Shown here piece after piece: positions 47,341 to 59,300 of a stretch of 64,000 bases of DNA. The stretch is taken from the NCBI RefSeq assembly GCF_027887165.1, contig NC_077232.1, positions 6,231,391 to 6,295,390 on the forward strand. The letters are read 5' to 3'. The position numbers were made by a program, and so were the translations under genes. The number at the start of each line of letters is the position of its first letter. The stretch's first letter is position 1. The notes below the pieces were generated by a model. That model was not told the DNA's origin. It saw only the letters and a list, made by a program, of their open reading frames with translations, and ran no database searches. The stretch is from Monodelphis domestica. Taxonomy: Eukaryota; Chordata; Mammalia; Didelphimorphia; Didelphidae.

Positions 47341-50300
47341 CGGTCGGGGGAGGGGGAGAAGGGAAGGAAGCAAGAGAAATGGGGCAGAGGAAGGAGGGAG
47401 AGAAAGACAGACGAGGAAAGGGGGCTGCCAGTGGGGAGAGCAGCAAAGCCCAGGGCCCAGCCGTTCGCTCTGCTGCAGAGCGGGGAGGGGGCGTGCTCTC
47501 CCAACACTCTCTGCTTCCCGATTGGAGGAAACGAGTGGCCCAGGAGGGGAACTCCTCCAGCAGCCCCAGCCCCAGCTCCCTCCCACCAGCACCACTGCAA
47601 TAGGAGAAGCTGGGGCCAGCCTCCGAGGGGGGAGGGCTCGCGGGGGCAGCCTTTCAAGGCGCCAGAGAAAGGACAAGCCTTTAACCCATTCTGTGGGCTG
47701 CCTGGGTGCAGCTCGTCCCACATTTGTCCTTGCCACACTCCCCGGCTCTCCCCCCTCGGTCGGTCATCCGCACAGATGGCTGGAGCCATGCTGCGGTCTC
47801 ACTGTGTGCCGCCTCCCCCTCTCGCCGCAGTCTCTCCCCCTACCAAGAGGCCCCACAAACAGTCCTGGCCCGGAGCCCCCCTCCTTCCTCCCATGTCCCC
47901 CCACTGCCACTCCTCTGGCCTGCCCCTCCCGACCACTCACAATCTCCTCTTTCCCGGGGCGGGACGGCCTGAATTGGCTCCTGGAGGACCCCTCTGGTCA
48001 CCTCCAAGCTGGACTTGACTCTCCCTCGGGCTCCCTGCTGACCCTTTCCAGTCATGTGACACGCACTCAATTCCTACTCTGCCCGGAAGCCAGCCTCTCC
48101 TAGCCCACGGCCCCTGGGGGACCATCTGAGCTTTTCCAGAGAGCCTGGGCTCATTCTCCAGCTATCAGGCACTTTGGAGTCATAAACCGCCCCACCAGCA
48201 TGGCTGCCAAGACCTGAGTCAAAGATTAAAAATGGTTTATTCCATTACTTGACAGCTGGGTGGCTCAGTGGATAGGGCACCAGACCTGGAGTCCACAAGA
48301 CCCATTCAGACACTTTCCAGCTGTATTACCCTGGGCAAGTCACCTCACTCTGTCTGCCTCAGTTTCCTCATCTGTCAAATGAAATGAAGAAGGAAATGGC
48401 AAACCACTTCAGGATCTTGAAATCAAGAAACCAAGAAAATCCCAAATGGGGTCACAGATAGTCAGACATGACTAGAAATGATATTTCAACATTTTGTTAC
48501 TTGTGAGAAGTGTAGATTGAAATGCCAATTTGTTCTCTGGGATCAGCATGGATTGGAACTCCCATATGAGTTGTTGATCAATCAAGAATCTTTTCAGGAC
48601 CTACTATGTGCCAGACATCATACTAAGACAACAGATTCTTCTTTTTTTAAACCCTTACTTCTGTCTTAGAATCAAATCTGTATATTGGTACCATGGCAGA
48701 AGAACAGCAAGGGCTAGGCAATGAGGAAGTTAAGTGACTTGCTCAGGGTCACACTGCTAGGATTTGTCGGAGGCTAGATTTGAACCCAGGACCTCCTATC
48801 TTCAGGCCTGGCATTCTATCCACTGAGCCATCTAGCTGCCCCAAGATTTCTGAATAACTAAACATTTACTTCTAAAAGTACTAACTGTACTTTTTGACTG
48901 CCTGCAACCAAGATCTGGTTCTCCTCAAAGATTTCATCGAAAGGCCTGCCATTTCAGGGCATGTATGAATGCTCTTGTTGGCCCATAAGCTAACTGGGAC
49001 CAAGGTATGTCCCTGTGGATACCGACTTCTCAAGCTATTTACTAGGGTAGAACCCTTAGTCATGGCAGAGCCACCAAGTTCTTCCTGGCCTGACTATCTT
49101 ATTATTCGAAGTCTCTCTGGTGCCCATAGCTTAAAGCCCCAAGACTGACAGGGTTCTCTGTTTGTACGGAAAACATTTTTATAGATATGGAGAGCGGAAC
49201 AAAAGGCCTGGGAGGTCATCTGGGCCAAAAGCCTCATTTTACGAAGGAGGGAAATAAAGGCTACTTCTAAACACCTGGATCACTTGGGGGCCTTCTGTCT
49301 AACCGTCCCAGAGGCCCATGAAAGCCCAGCTTTTCAGATATCTCCTGTATAAGCAGTACAAGTCTAAGCAAGCCCAGACTCTCCTGGAGGCTACCAAGAG
49401 GGGATAAAAGAGCCAGGGAGAGCCCTAAGAGAGGGAGTCTGGTTTGGAAATGTTTCTGCATGAGTCACTGGTTTACATATGCAACAGGGTCCATCTACTT
49501 TTTCCTTTTCACTAATCTCAAATACAAGATGGCTGAAAAAGATACTTATGTAAATTGGTTAGAACAAAGTGAAAACACTAGATCAGAAGGACCTGAGTTC
49601 AAATCCCAGTTTTGCCAATGAGCATGTCAGGAGGCAGGAAGTTTCCTCATCTATACATGGAGAGAGTTGGATAATGATATCTCTAAGGTCCTTCCAATTT
49701 ATAATCCTTTGATTCTCATCATTAGTAAATGAAAGTGAAGGCATAACAAATGAGTAGCAAGTAGAATGATGTGTAAAACTTCCTAATTCCTTCAAAATAA
49801 CAAACAAAACCAATAGCCACATTTGAACCCAGGCCCACTGGACTCCAGGCCTGGTGGTGTATCTACTGAGCCCATTAGTAGCCCCAAACATCCCAATTGC
49901 TAACAGAACTCAGAAGTCACCTCATCCAAGCACCCGAGTGCAGAAGCAGCATCACCTTTCCTCCAAGCCATCATTTGCAAGATCACGAGACAGGATCCCT
50001 CATCCCGACTTGACAGTCTAGGAATCCTGTCTGTTTTGAATGAGTACCACCACCTCCAATGGAGTGCTGATGAATTCACCAAGTGTGACTGTACTCACAG
50101 GCTAAACTGAGACACACTGTAATTTGTATCAGTTCTGCTTTTTTCATGTGAGAATTTGTCCCAGGTATCTGCTCTTGGTTTCCCCAGAGCCCAGATTTAA
50201 AGCTGGAGGGGCCTTGGAGACAGAAGAGGAAAGTTAAGGTCCAGGGAAGCAAAGTCAGATAGGCAGCAGGTCCCAGATCCAAAAGGAAGTCAACAAGCAT

Positions 50301-53300
50301 TTATTAGGCCCGGTAGCGTCTCATTTTGATCAGATTTCTGACCCCGGTCTCCTCACCCCATTGCAGGCGCTACATCTCTCCCCACGTAGGCAGCAGCCAA
50401 GCCCCCCAGTCCCACAAGAGGGGGAGGGCACTGCAGAATCCCTAGTTTTACAGTAGGTCTGTTCCAGTCAGATCCAATATACTTCTGCAGCCTACCAACT
50501 GTCAAACTCTGTTAAGATTTTAATGCTACTGGGAACTTGCTCTTCAGCAACAGTCCAATCTGAAGGCGGGAGCACAACTATTGGGTCACAATGAAGCTGC
50601 TCCCAGGGAATCAAGGAGTTCCAAGGTCATGACACCAAGGAGCTCTCTGGAGATGCCCCCTGGCCCTAACTAGGAGTCTGTCTGTTCAAACTTCTCTTCC
50701 TTCCTGGGCCTTCCTCATTTCCTCTGGACCACTTTTGGTCTTGTGCTTGCTACCTGACAGACAGACACCAGCACGTGGGAGTTCTCCATCCTTTTTCTAC
50801 TGAGAGCAAGTATAGCCCCTGCCAATTTCCTAGGATGCTTTTTGCTGGCTTTTCTGGAATCATGATCACAGGGCTCTGCATGGCCTACATTTGATCTCCA
50901 CCTGGCCTTCTTGCCTCATTCCTATGAATCTTAACTTTTTGGGCCACATTAGGTTAAGGACCATGTAAGTCAGGATTTAGAGCTGGAAGGGAGCTTTGAG
51001 ATCAAGTGGTCTCATTCCCTCACTTTGAAGATGAGGAAACTGAAGACCAGAGAAATTTTACAGTAGGTTTCAAAGCTAGTTTTACAGGGACCTCCAATGA
51101 TGACTTGCTACCATGTCAATGATCCACTTAAGGGACTTCACTAAAAACCAAACCAAACCAAACCAAAAAACCCAATAAATCATGTTATGAACCTTTCCTT
51201 TCTTACAAGATAAAATTGGTCTTCTTTAGCACGGATGACAGTGACTGAAGTCACCCTATTTCTAAGACTTCCTTTAGGGTAGGAAAAGTTCATTTGAATC
51301 CATAGAATCTAAGAGTTAAAAAACCAAAACTAATAGCCTCCAGCCCCAAAGGATGTGTGAGAGATGCATTTAGAAACCAGAAGCAAGAGAACACATAAAT
51401 TAGAAGAACATTCTCTAACCCTGACACAGAAAATTCACATGGCCAGTAGCAGCCAATACGACCATCTCATAGAGAGCAAAGCATGGTGGGAAAGCAACAT
51501 CAAGAGCTTCTGCCTGCAGAGCAGACCAAAGACAACTTTATTGTTTCTGGGCCTAAGTTTTCTCCTCTGTAAAATGAAGTGGTTGAACCAGATAACTTCA
51601 GTGGCTTCCTTACACCCAATTCTATGATACGGTCACTGCATGACTCGGCAACCTTCAGATTACACAGATAATCTGCCACAATGAGAAAACGAAAATGTTT
51701 CTTCCCAATCAGACTGACTTCTTAAAAAGGTATGTCTGACCATGTCCTTCCCCTATTTGACAAATTCCAGTGGCTCCCTATTAGGTCCAGCTGTGGCTCA
51801 TCCCAGAACTCTTCTCCCTCCTCATCTTGCTCTTCTCCCATCTTTTGACCTCCTGGCTTCCTTCAGGTTTCAGCTAGAATCCTGCCTTCTGCAAAGAGTC
51901 ATTCCAGCCCCTCTTTAGGCTCCGGTTTTTCCTCATACTGCCTCCAATGTACCCTGAATATTCTGAACCCACAAGATGAGTTCCATGAGGGCAGGGGCTG
52001 TTTCTGCCTTTCTTGTATTCCTAGTAAACAGTACAGCATCCAGCACACAGTGGGCACCTATTAAGTATTTATTGGCTGACTTCCTGGCTGCTCAAGAAGT
52101 GATGAACATAAAGAACAGGGAAGCAGGATTTAGAATCCTCTTAGCTTGGAAAAAGATGGCAATGTTGGTTAGAACAATAAAACCAGAAAATTACCTGAGA
52201 AGAATCCTCCCTTTCACCCATCTTTCCCAATAGGACAATATTGGGCATTCCTAAACCCCCAAATTCAACTCCCTGAGATTCTGTCTTTTCTACTAACTCC
52301 CGATTTCAAGCTGAAATAGCTCAAGCAAGTGACCCTGCTTTCAGGCAGTTGTGACAGCAGACAGCACGTCCCCTGTCACAGATCCCCAAGCTCCTCTACA
52401 TTTCCACGTCCAGACACTTTCACTCCTGAAATGAGGATTGTTCCCTTCTCTAAAATGACTCTCTGTCCACTAGTCCTGTCTTCTACCCTTTCCTCAATTT
52501 TGCAGTTTCAATTTCACCCATAGGTTATGAAATGAAATTACATGATAATCTGGCAAAAGAGGGAGACAAAGATGCTCTCTCCAATGTAGAAAGTAGCTTC
52601 TCTGAGACAGCAGAAGGTAGAAGACCTCTTAGCTGTGTAGAGAAGGCCAAAGGAAAATGGAATCAGAAACCAGGAGGAAAAGCACAATTAGGACAAATTT
52701 AGTCCTCTTCCTTTTCATCTAATATAAAACTATTTCTTACAATAAGTTCTATATATAGGATAGAGATCTACCACACTTAATAGAAACCATGGAAAAGGCA
52801 TCTCTAGAGATTAATTTTCCTTCCCTTATTTTCCCTTGCACAGTTTTCTCATCTTCAAATTTTCTTCTGGGATAACTAAAAAAATTCTATTAGCCTTTGG
52901 CATTCATATGAAACTACTTCTAAAAAAACTTTTCACAAAAAGGACTGGGCTTCAGATTACTCGTATATTCCTAGAATATCTTCCGTGGTTTTTATTGTTA
53001 GGTTTTGGGTTTTTTTGGAAGATGGAAGTAAATGAAGATATGTGAGATAGGCCACAGGTTTCTAGATATACAAGTGTCCCAAAGGTACCCAGTAAGGAAC
53101 CTTGAAAGAGTATTAAGAAGGGTTAGAACATCCTATAACATTGTCCACTAGAAAACATCAACATATACTCAAGTTTTATGGCTACATATTGTTAGAAGTA
53201 GCCAAATGAGCTTTTAGAGCAATTCTTTCAATAGGTCAGGAGAAGATGCTAAGAGCCAAATCTAGAGAATTCACAGGAGGTGAGCAGAAACTGCAAAGGA

Positions 53301-56300
53301 ATGAAATAATTCCTTCCCTTTTGAAGTCAAGAGGAATCTCTTCCTGAGGTTACTGGAAGGTTCCTAGAAATTGTTTTCAGGATGAATGGGGGAGCCTGCT
53401 TTGTTAGGGTAGTTTGAAATATCAGCTTAAATCGGAGTTTTCAAAATGTTGGCTTTGAGAAAGGGCCTGAGGTTCTTTCCTCAATGTGAGAAGAGCCTAA
53501 TGTCAATGAAGAGGAGAGAAAGCTACCCCTTTCTGTGAGTATGACATGAGCACTGACCGATTATAAGACAGATCACAAGATACCCATATACTGCTCTAAC
53601 TGGCAATGGAGCACCAGTCAAAGACCCTCTGGATTAGGGTCAGCTTCCTTTAAAACTTGAAAAAGTGAGGGTTCCGACAGTCCCATTCAATTCCCCCCAG
53701 TCTCCACGGGCACACAATGGAGGGCTTAGGTACTATTAGAGCCGGTCCCTTATAGCTCTTCATTTCCTGATCAAATTCAGAACAGCTAACTTGTACCATC
53801 ACATAGTCCATTTTTTCAGTAATACACCTCTGTCACAGTTTCTAGGAAAAGAAGTAATTCTTAACTTAACCTGAAACCCAATCTATTTTTCTTAATGGCT
53901 ATTGTTTTTCAAATAGATTCTTTAAAATGAAATCTTACCAATGGATTTCAAATAAAAACTTCTTTCACCAAGCCTACAATCTTTTGGGTGCCCAAGGGGC
54001 GGAAGCAGAGATAGATCTACTAAGTCATGCCTAGATCCCACCAGAGTCGGCCATGTGTTTTCCCTGCACATTGACATGGCCTAGAAACACTGTAGGAATT
54101 AGATGAGTTAAGTTTTCACAGAAAGATGCTACAAAATGGTCCAGTATCCCAGAGAAAAGCTTCAGAAAACTGGAGCTTGCAAGTCGGCAAGACATTCATG
54201 ATCAAATGCCATGCCTCCCCTCAATTTCCCCACTCCCCTTTCATTTGTCTTCCCAGAACCCAGACACCACCACTGCCTCTTCTCTGAGGCTTGGTCAGGG
54301 TGGCTTTTTGGACCTCACCTTGACATCGGCGATGAGGGCGTCTTCATCTTCAATCCCAGTTGGTACACATTTCTTGTGTAATGGCAGTGACTCTAGCTTA
54401 TCCACAAGGCACCGGAGTCCTTCCAGCTCAAAATGAGTGAGGTGAACCTGTTTGTCCTTCCGAGGGCTACACTGAGGATCCCACACTTGACCATTGTGTG
54501 AGCTCCGGCCAGACTCTGAGGAGGAGTCCACAGACAAGGTTCTCTTCAGCCCTTGCAGATTCCGACAGGTTTTGCTTAGCCCATCATAATCCATGTTGAC
54601 TCCATTGGCCATGGGGCTGGTAAGGATAGAGCGTCGGCTGCTCAGCCGCCTTGGCTCCCTCTCTGAAGTCTCTTCATCTACGCTTCCAGACTCCAAACCA
54701 TTTAACTCCAAATCTGCAGAGTCCAAGAAGAAAAAGGAATAAGAACACAAGATAGGTCCATGGGAATCTGGTGTAAAATTTAACATGGGAGACACACTGA
54801 GGTTATGGTGGCTGAAACTTTCCAATTCTGGAACAAAATGAGTTTGGGAGGTCAATATATGTTACAGTTGAATCTCTCTTCTCAGAATCACACAGTGTGA
54901 GTTGGAAAGGACTTCGAAGGTCTGCTACACTCTCTGGTACCTGAGCAGGAAGCTACTGCAACTGCCTCCAAGTGAAGAACTCCCTTATTTCCCATTTCCT
55001 CAGGCCTTTCACTGTTCCTCAGTCACATCCAGGGAGGGTCCTGGGCTGGATTATGAGAGGGGCTCAGCTTTCTTTGGCAGAACACTAATGTGTCTCTACT
55101 AAATCAGAGCACCTCCCATCCATGCACCCTCCAGCATTCTGCCCTAGATTTCTCTCTAAAAACTATCCTATACCTTCTTCTAGACCACCATTTCCTCCAC
55201 CCCTCAGTACTTTCTCAAGTCATTTACCTCTGTTCTGACTTCACGCTTCTCCCTCTCCAAACTGAACCTAACAAGCCATTTCAGGTCTACACTCTCCTCA
55301 GCTTCTGAATTCCTCATCCCTTTGCCCAAACCTCAGCCTCAGATTACTGGCATCTTCCCTCTGTATAAAACAAGTCAGTGCACGAACCTGGAGAAGTCTT
55401 ATCATGCTAGATATTTACATTATAAATTTATGTTATTCAACTTCAACTGGGTTCTCACTGTAGCAAGGAAATCATTTTATTCTTCCCTAATTAATTCCCT
55501 GCTTCATTCCCCACAGATGCTATTCCAAACAAACTTCTACCTCCTCAGCTGGTGATTAAGCTTGTTTCTAACTTACCAAAAAACAAAACTGGAAGCCATT
55601 CAGTGTGATCTCTCTTTTGTCCCATCTCTTCATCCTACCCATTCTTGATATCATCTTCCACTTTCTCCCCTTTAGTCCCTCTGCATGTTGCACAAAATAA
55701 CATCTCTTTGTCTTTTTTTAGCATGCTGCATCCTCTCAACCATCATCATGTCTCTTGAATCTTCAACCTTTCCCTATTTCCAGGTCCTTTCCCTACTGCC
55801 TTCAAAAAGATTTCCCGATCATTTAAAAACTTATAGAAAACCTTACCATTCCCTCAAGCTACCATCCTATGTCTTTCACTCTTCCTCAGCCAAAGTCCTT
55901 TAAAAAACCACATAGACTTGTTGCTTATTCTCCTTTTACTCACTTCCTGACCCTCTGCAATCTGGCTTTTGATCTTATCATTCACTTTAAATGCCTTTCT
56001 CTACAATTACCCTACCCAGCTAAGGGACTCTTAATTTCCAAATCTCATGATCTTCCTTTTGAAGGAAGTCCTAATCCTTTTGACATTATTTACCAGACCC
56101 CCCTCCTGGACACACTCATTCTCTTAGGTTTTCCTGGTGCTTCTCTCTTGCTTTGCCTTTAGCCTATCTGTCTGCTGCTTCTCAGTCTCCTTGGCTACCT
56201 TAGAATCCACATTACGGTTGGTTATTGATCCAAGTTTTTTGGTTTCTCTTTCTTGGTATCATTAACATGCCAACATGATCAGCTTTCATAGTTTTAGCTA

Positions 56301-59300
56301 CCATGCTCATTAGGATGATTCCCAGATCTGTGAGTCCTGCCTTGTCTCTCCCCTAAACTTTGGTCCCAAATCCCATTATATCGTGGACTAGATGACCTTA
56401 AGAGATCTTAAACTTCCCTAGTCTAAAACTAAACTAAACTCACCTTCTCTCTAAATCCCAATCTTCTTTCCAGCTTCCTTCTTTTGAGGAAAGGTCCCAT
56501 TGTCCCAACATCTCTCCTATCTAATTCTTCCTCTGCACTCACATGGCTAACACCTGAATTCAGACTCTGGCATCGACTCCGCATTGGTATCCCAGACTCA
56601 AGGCTGCCCCTCTTCCATCTAACCTCTGCCTGGAGGCCAAAGCAATTTTCCTTAAGTTTAGATCTGACCATGTGACTCCAGTGGCCTCCCACTGCCTCTA
56701 GGGAAAACTATAAACTCCTCAGTTTACTTTGTAAAGCCTTGCACAACCTGCCCTCAACCTGTCTTTCTAGTCTTAATTACAACACTCCTCTCCTGGGTTC
56801 TGTAATACAGGCAAACTGGCCTTCTCTCTGACCCTGGCTTTCCTTCTACTGGCTGGATTATCCCCTACCCCATGCCTGCCGGGCAGCCCTCTCAGTGTGA
56901 AGCCCTATGCTGAGCCTGACCCTTCCACCTGCTAGTTCCCTCCCCATCTCTTTCCTTCCATACAAGCTTGTATTTTTAACAAAAGCATTTATTACATACA
57001 ATTAACATGTTTGTTAAGACAAAATGAACTAAAATAGTTTGGAGCTCTCTTTTTTATTTGTGTACTTATTACAGACACACACAAACTTCTAAGCTAATAA
57101 AACAAGGTGTTCCAAAAGTCTTAGAGCAGTCTTAAAGTATTAAAGCTGATAAAGGTCTAATTTTCAAAATATGGGGACCTGGCTCAAATTTATAAGAAAG
57201 AAGCCATTCTCCAATGGCCATAGGAAGACAGTTGAGCCATCAAACCACCCCACACAGACTCTGGGGGCACTCTTATCTGCAGGGACGTGTACATGGAACA
57301 GAGATACTAAAACACAAGCTAGCTCGGGAGGAGGCTTATCAACTTTAGAGTGTGTGTGGAATTCAGTATGGCATTTAGTACAGTCATCTGAACACGTTTA
57401 GTAAGCGTCTCCTCTTCTGTGGGGCTGTTGTTAGAGTGGAAGCTCGTCGTAAGGCAGACACGTGCTGTAGCCCCAGTAGCTAGCCCACAGGAGGTGCTTC
57501 ATAAATACTTTGATGCCCGAGGACCTCTGTGACGTTGCCCATTCTCCTTTTGTCGGCATTGGCAGAGGTTTCTTCCCCTGGGCCTCTAACTCCCACTGGC
57601 TGCTTGACCCTGCTGTGCCAGAGCCCAACAATCCAATTTTCTCCCCTCTTTCCACATGCCTGCAGTGAGAGAGCTATCTTCTCTGGGCTAAAGAGTGCTC
57701 ATTCCTTCAACTAATTCTTGCAAAGCAAGGCTTCCAGGCCTCTCTTCTCCCTGGCTGGCCTTCGGATAGACCAAGTCTTAGTATGGTGTCTACAGCTGAG
57801 GTCAATCCTACAGGGTGGAAGGCAACTCACTAGCAGCTTCTGTGGCAGTCTTGTGGCTGTGCTAACTCACACAGTTGTACGGCTTGAGGTCCACAGATCT
57901 TTTCTTTTCTTTAAACACTTACCTTTCATCTTGGAGTCAATACTGTGTATTGGCTCCAAGGCAGAAGAGTGGTAAGGGCTAGGCCATGGGGGTCAAGTGA
58001 CTTGCCCAGGGTCACACAGCTAGAAGGTATCTGAGGCCAGATTGGAACCCAGGACCTCCCATCTCTAGGCCTGGCTCTCCATCCACTGAGCTACCCAGCT
58101 GACGCCCCACAGATCTTTTTTCTTTCTTTTCTTTTTTTTTTCCAACTAAACCACCAGATGAATTTATGAACTCAGCTGAAGTTTGTAATGTGATAAGATG
58201 GTTCATCAGGGACCACTTTCCAGGCAGCAAGACAAAACTCGCCATCCATCTTTCCCGCACATTCTGCAAGGCCAATCACTAAAGCCTTTTGCAGACAATT
58301 TGAACCCTGTCCTAGTTAAGAATGGGAAAGCTGGGGAGTGTTTCTCCAAAGACCCCACCCTCCCACATGAGGAATGCTGGCTTACTTTGAAGGGGGCCAT
58401 CCCACAGATCTTTTCTATGCAAACTCCTAGAAGTGGGACTAGATACTTAGAGGCAGAGCTGGTAGCACAGTGGGTAGAGCATGGGTCTGTAGTCAGGAAA
58501 ACTTGAGCTCAAATCCAGCCTCGCACATGTACCAGCTGTGTAACTTTGGGCAAGCAAGTCACTTATCCTGTTTGCCTCAGTTTCCTCAACTATAAAATGT
58601 GAAGAAGAAGAAGAATAGCCCCTACCTACCTTCCAGCATTCTTGTGAGGATCAAATGCCATAATAATTGTAAAGTGTTTACCATAGTGGCTGGTCCACAG
58701 TAAGTGCTCTAGAAATGTTAAGTGTGATTCTTTTAAGTCATTTCCCACTTAAGTTTGAAAATTGATGTCACAAGAGTAAGACTTGACACTTATCCCCGTT
58801 ACAGTTCATCTTGGATCCTCTGGGAAAGAGAACCTTCCAGGGCTGGAGGTCCATTAACCACAAATCCACAGCCCCGACCCCCCATACCATGTGACTGTAA
58901 GGTAAGCCGACATCTCTCCACACTGTCCAAAGGATGACAACGAAAAAGCTTTGTCAAATGCCTTGTTAAAAATCCAGGAATATCCTATCAGTGACATTCT
59001 ATTCTTTGGCTCTCTCAAGCATATAAATGTGATCAAAATGGGAAAAGACCATTTGGAATGACCGTCTTCTTCATTAGCATATACTGGTTCTTACTGGCCG
59101 ATTGCCAGCCCTCTTCCAAAATGCTCACAGACGGAGGTTCCCTTTTACCTCCTATATTCTGCCAACAAAGTAAAGCTCGCTGGTCTATAATCTGAAGAAT
59201 TCACCGTCTTCAGTTTGAAAAATGAGAATTTTTGGTTGTCCGGAAGGCCGGGCCTCTGGCTTTTTTCCCATCCTTCAAGACTCTCACAGGTTATCAACCA

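Noticed and set aside
46934..48103. 389-codon and overlapping plus- and minus-strand open frames in the intronic island
   Set aside because: Several frames on both strands are open at once, caused by GC content and the GA/CT repeat. There is no domain, and all run through a microsatellite.
57100..57180. Mariner-like terminal repeat (AAGGTGTTCCAAAAGTCTTA)
   Set aside because: It resembles a Tc1/mariner end, but no matching inverted end or transposase remnant was found, so it is not listed.
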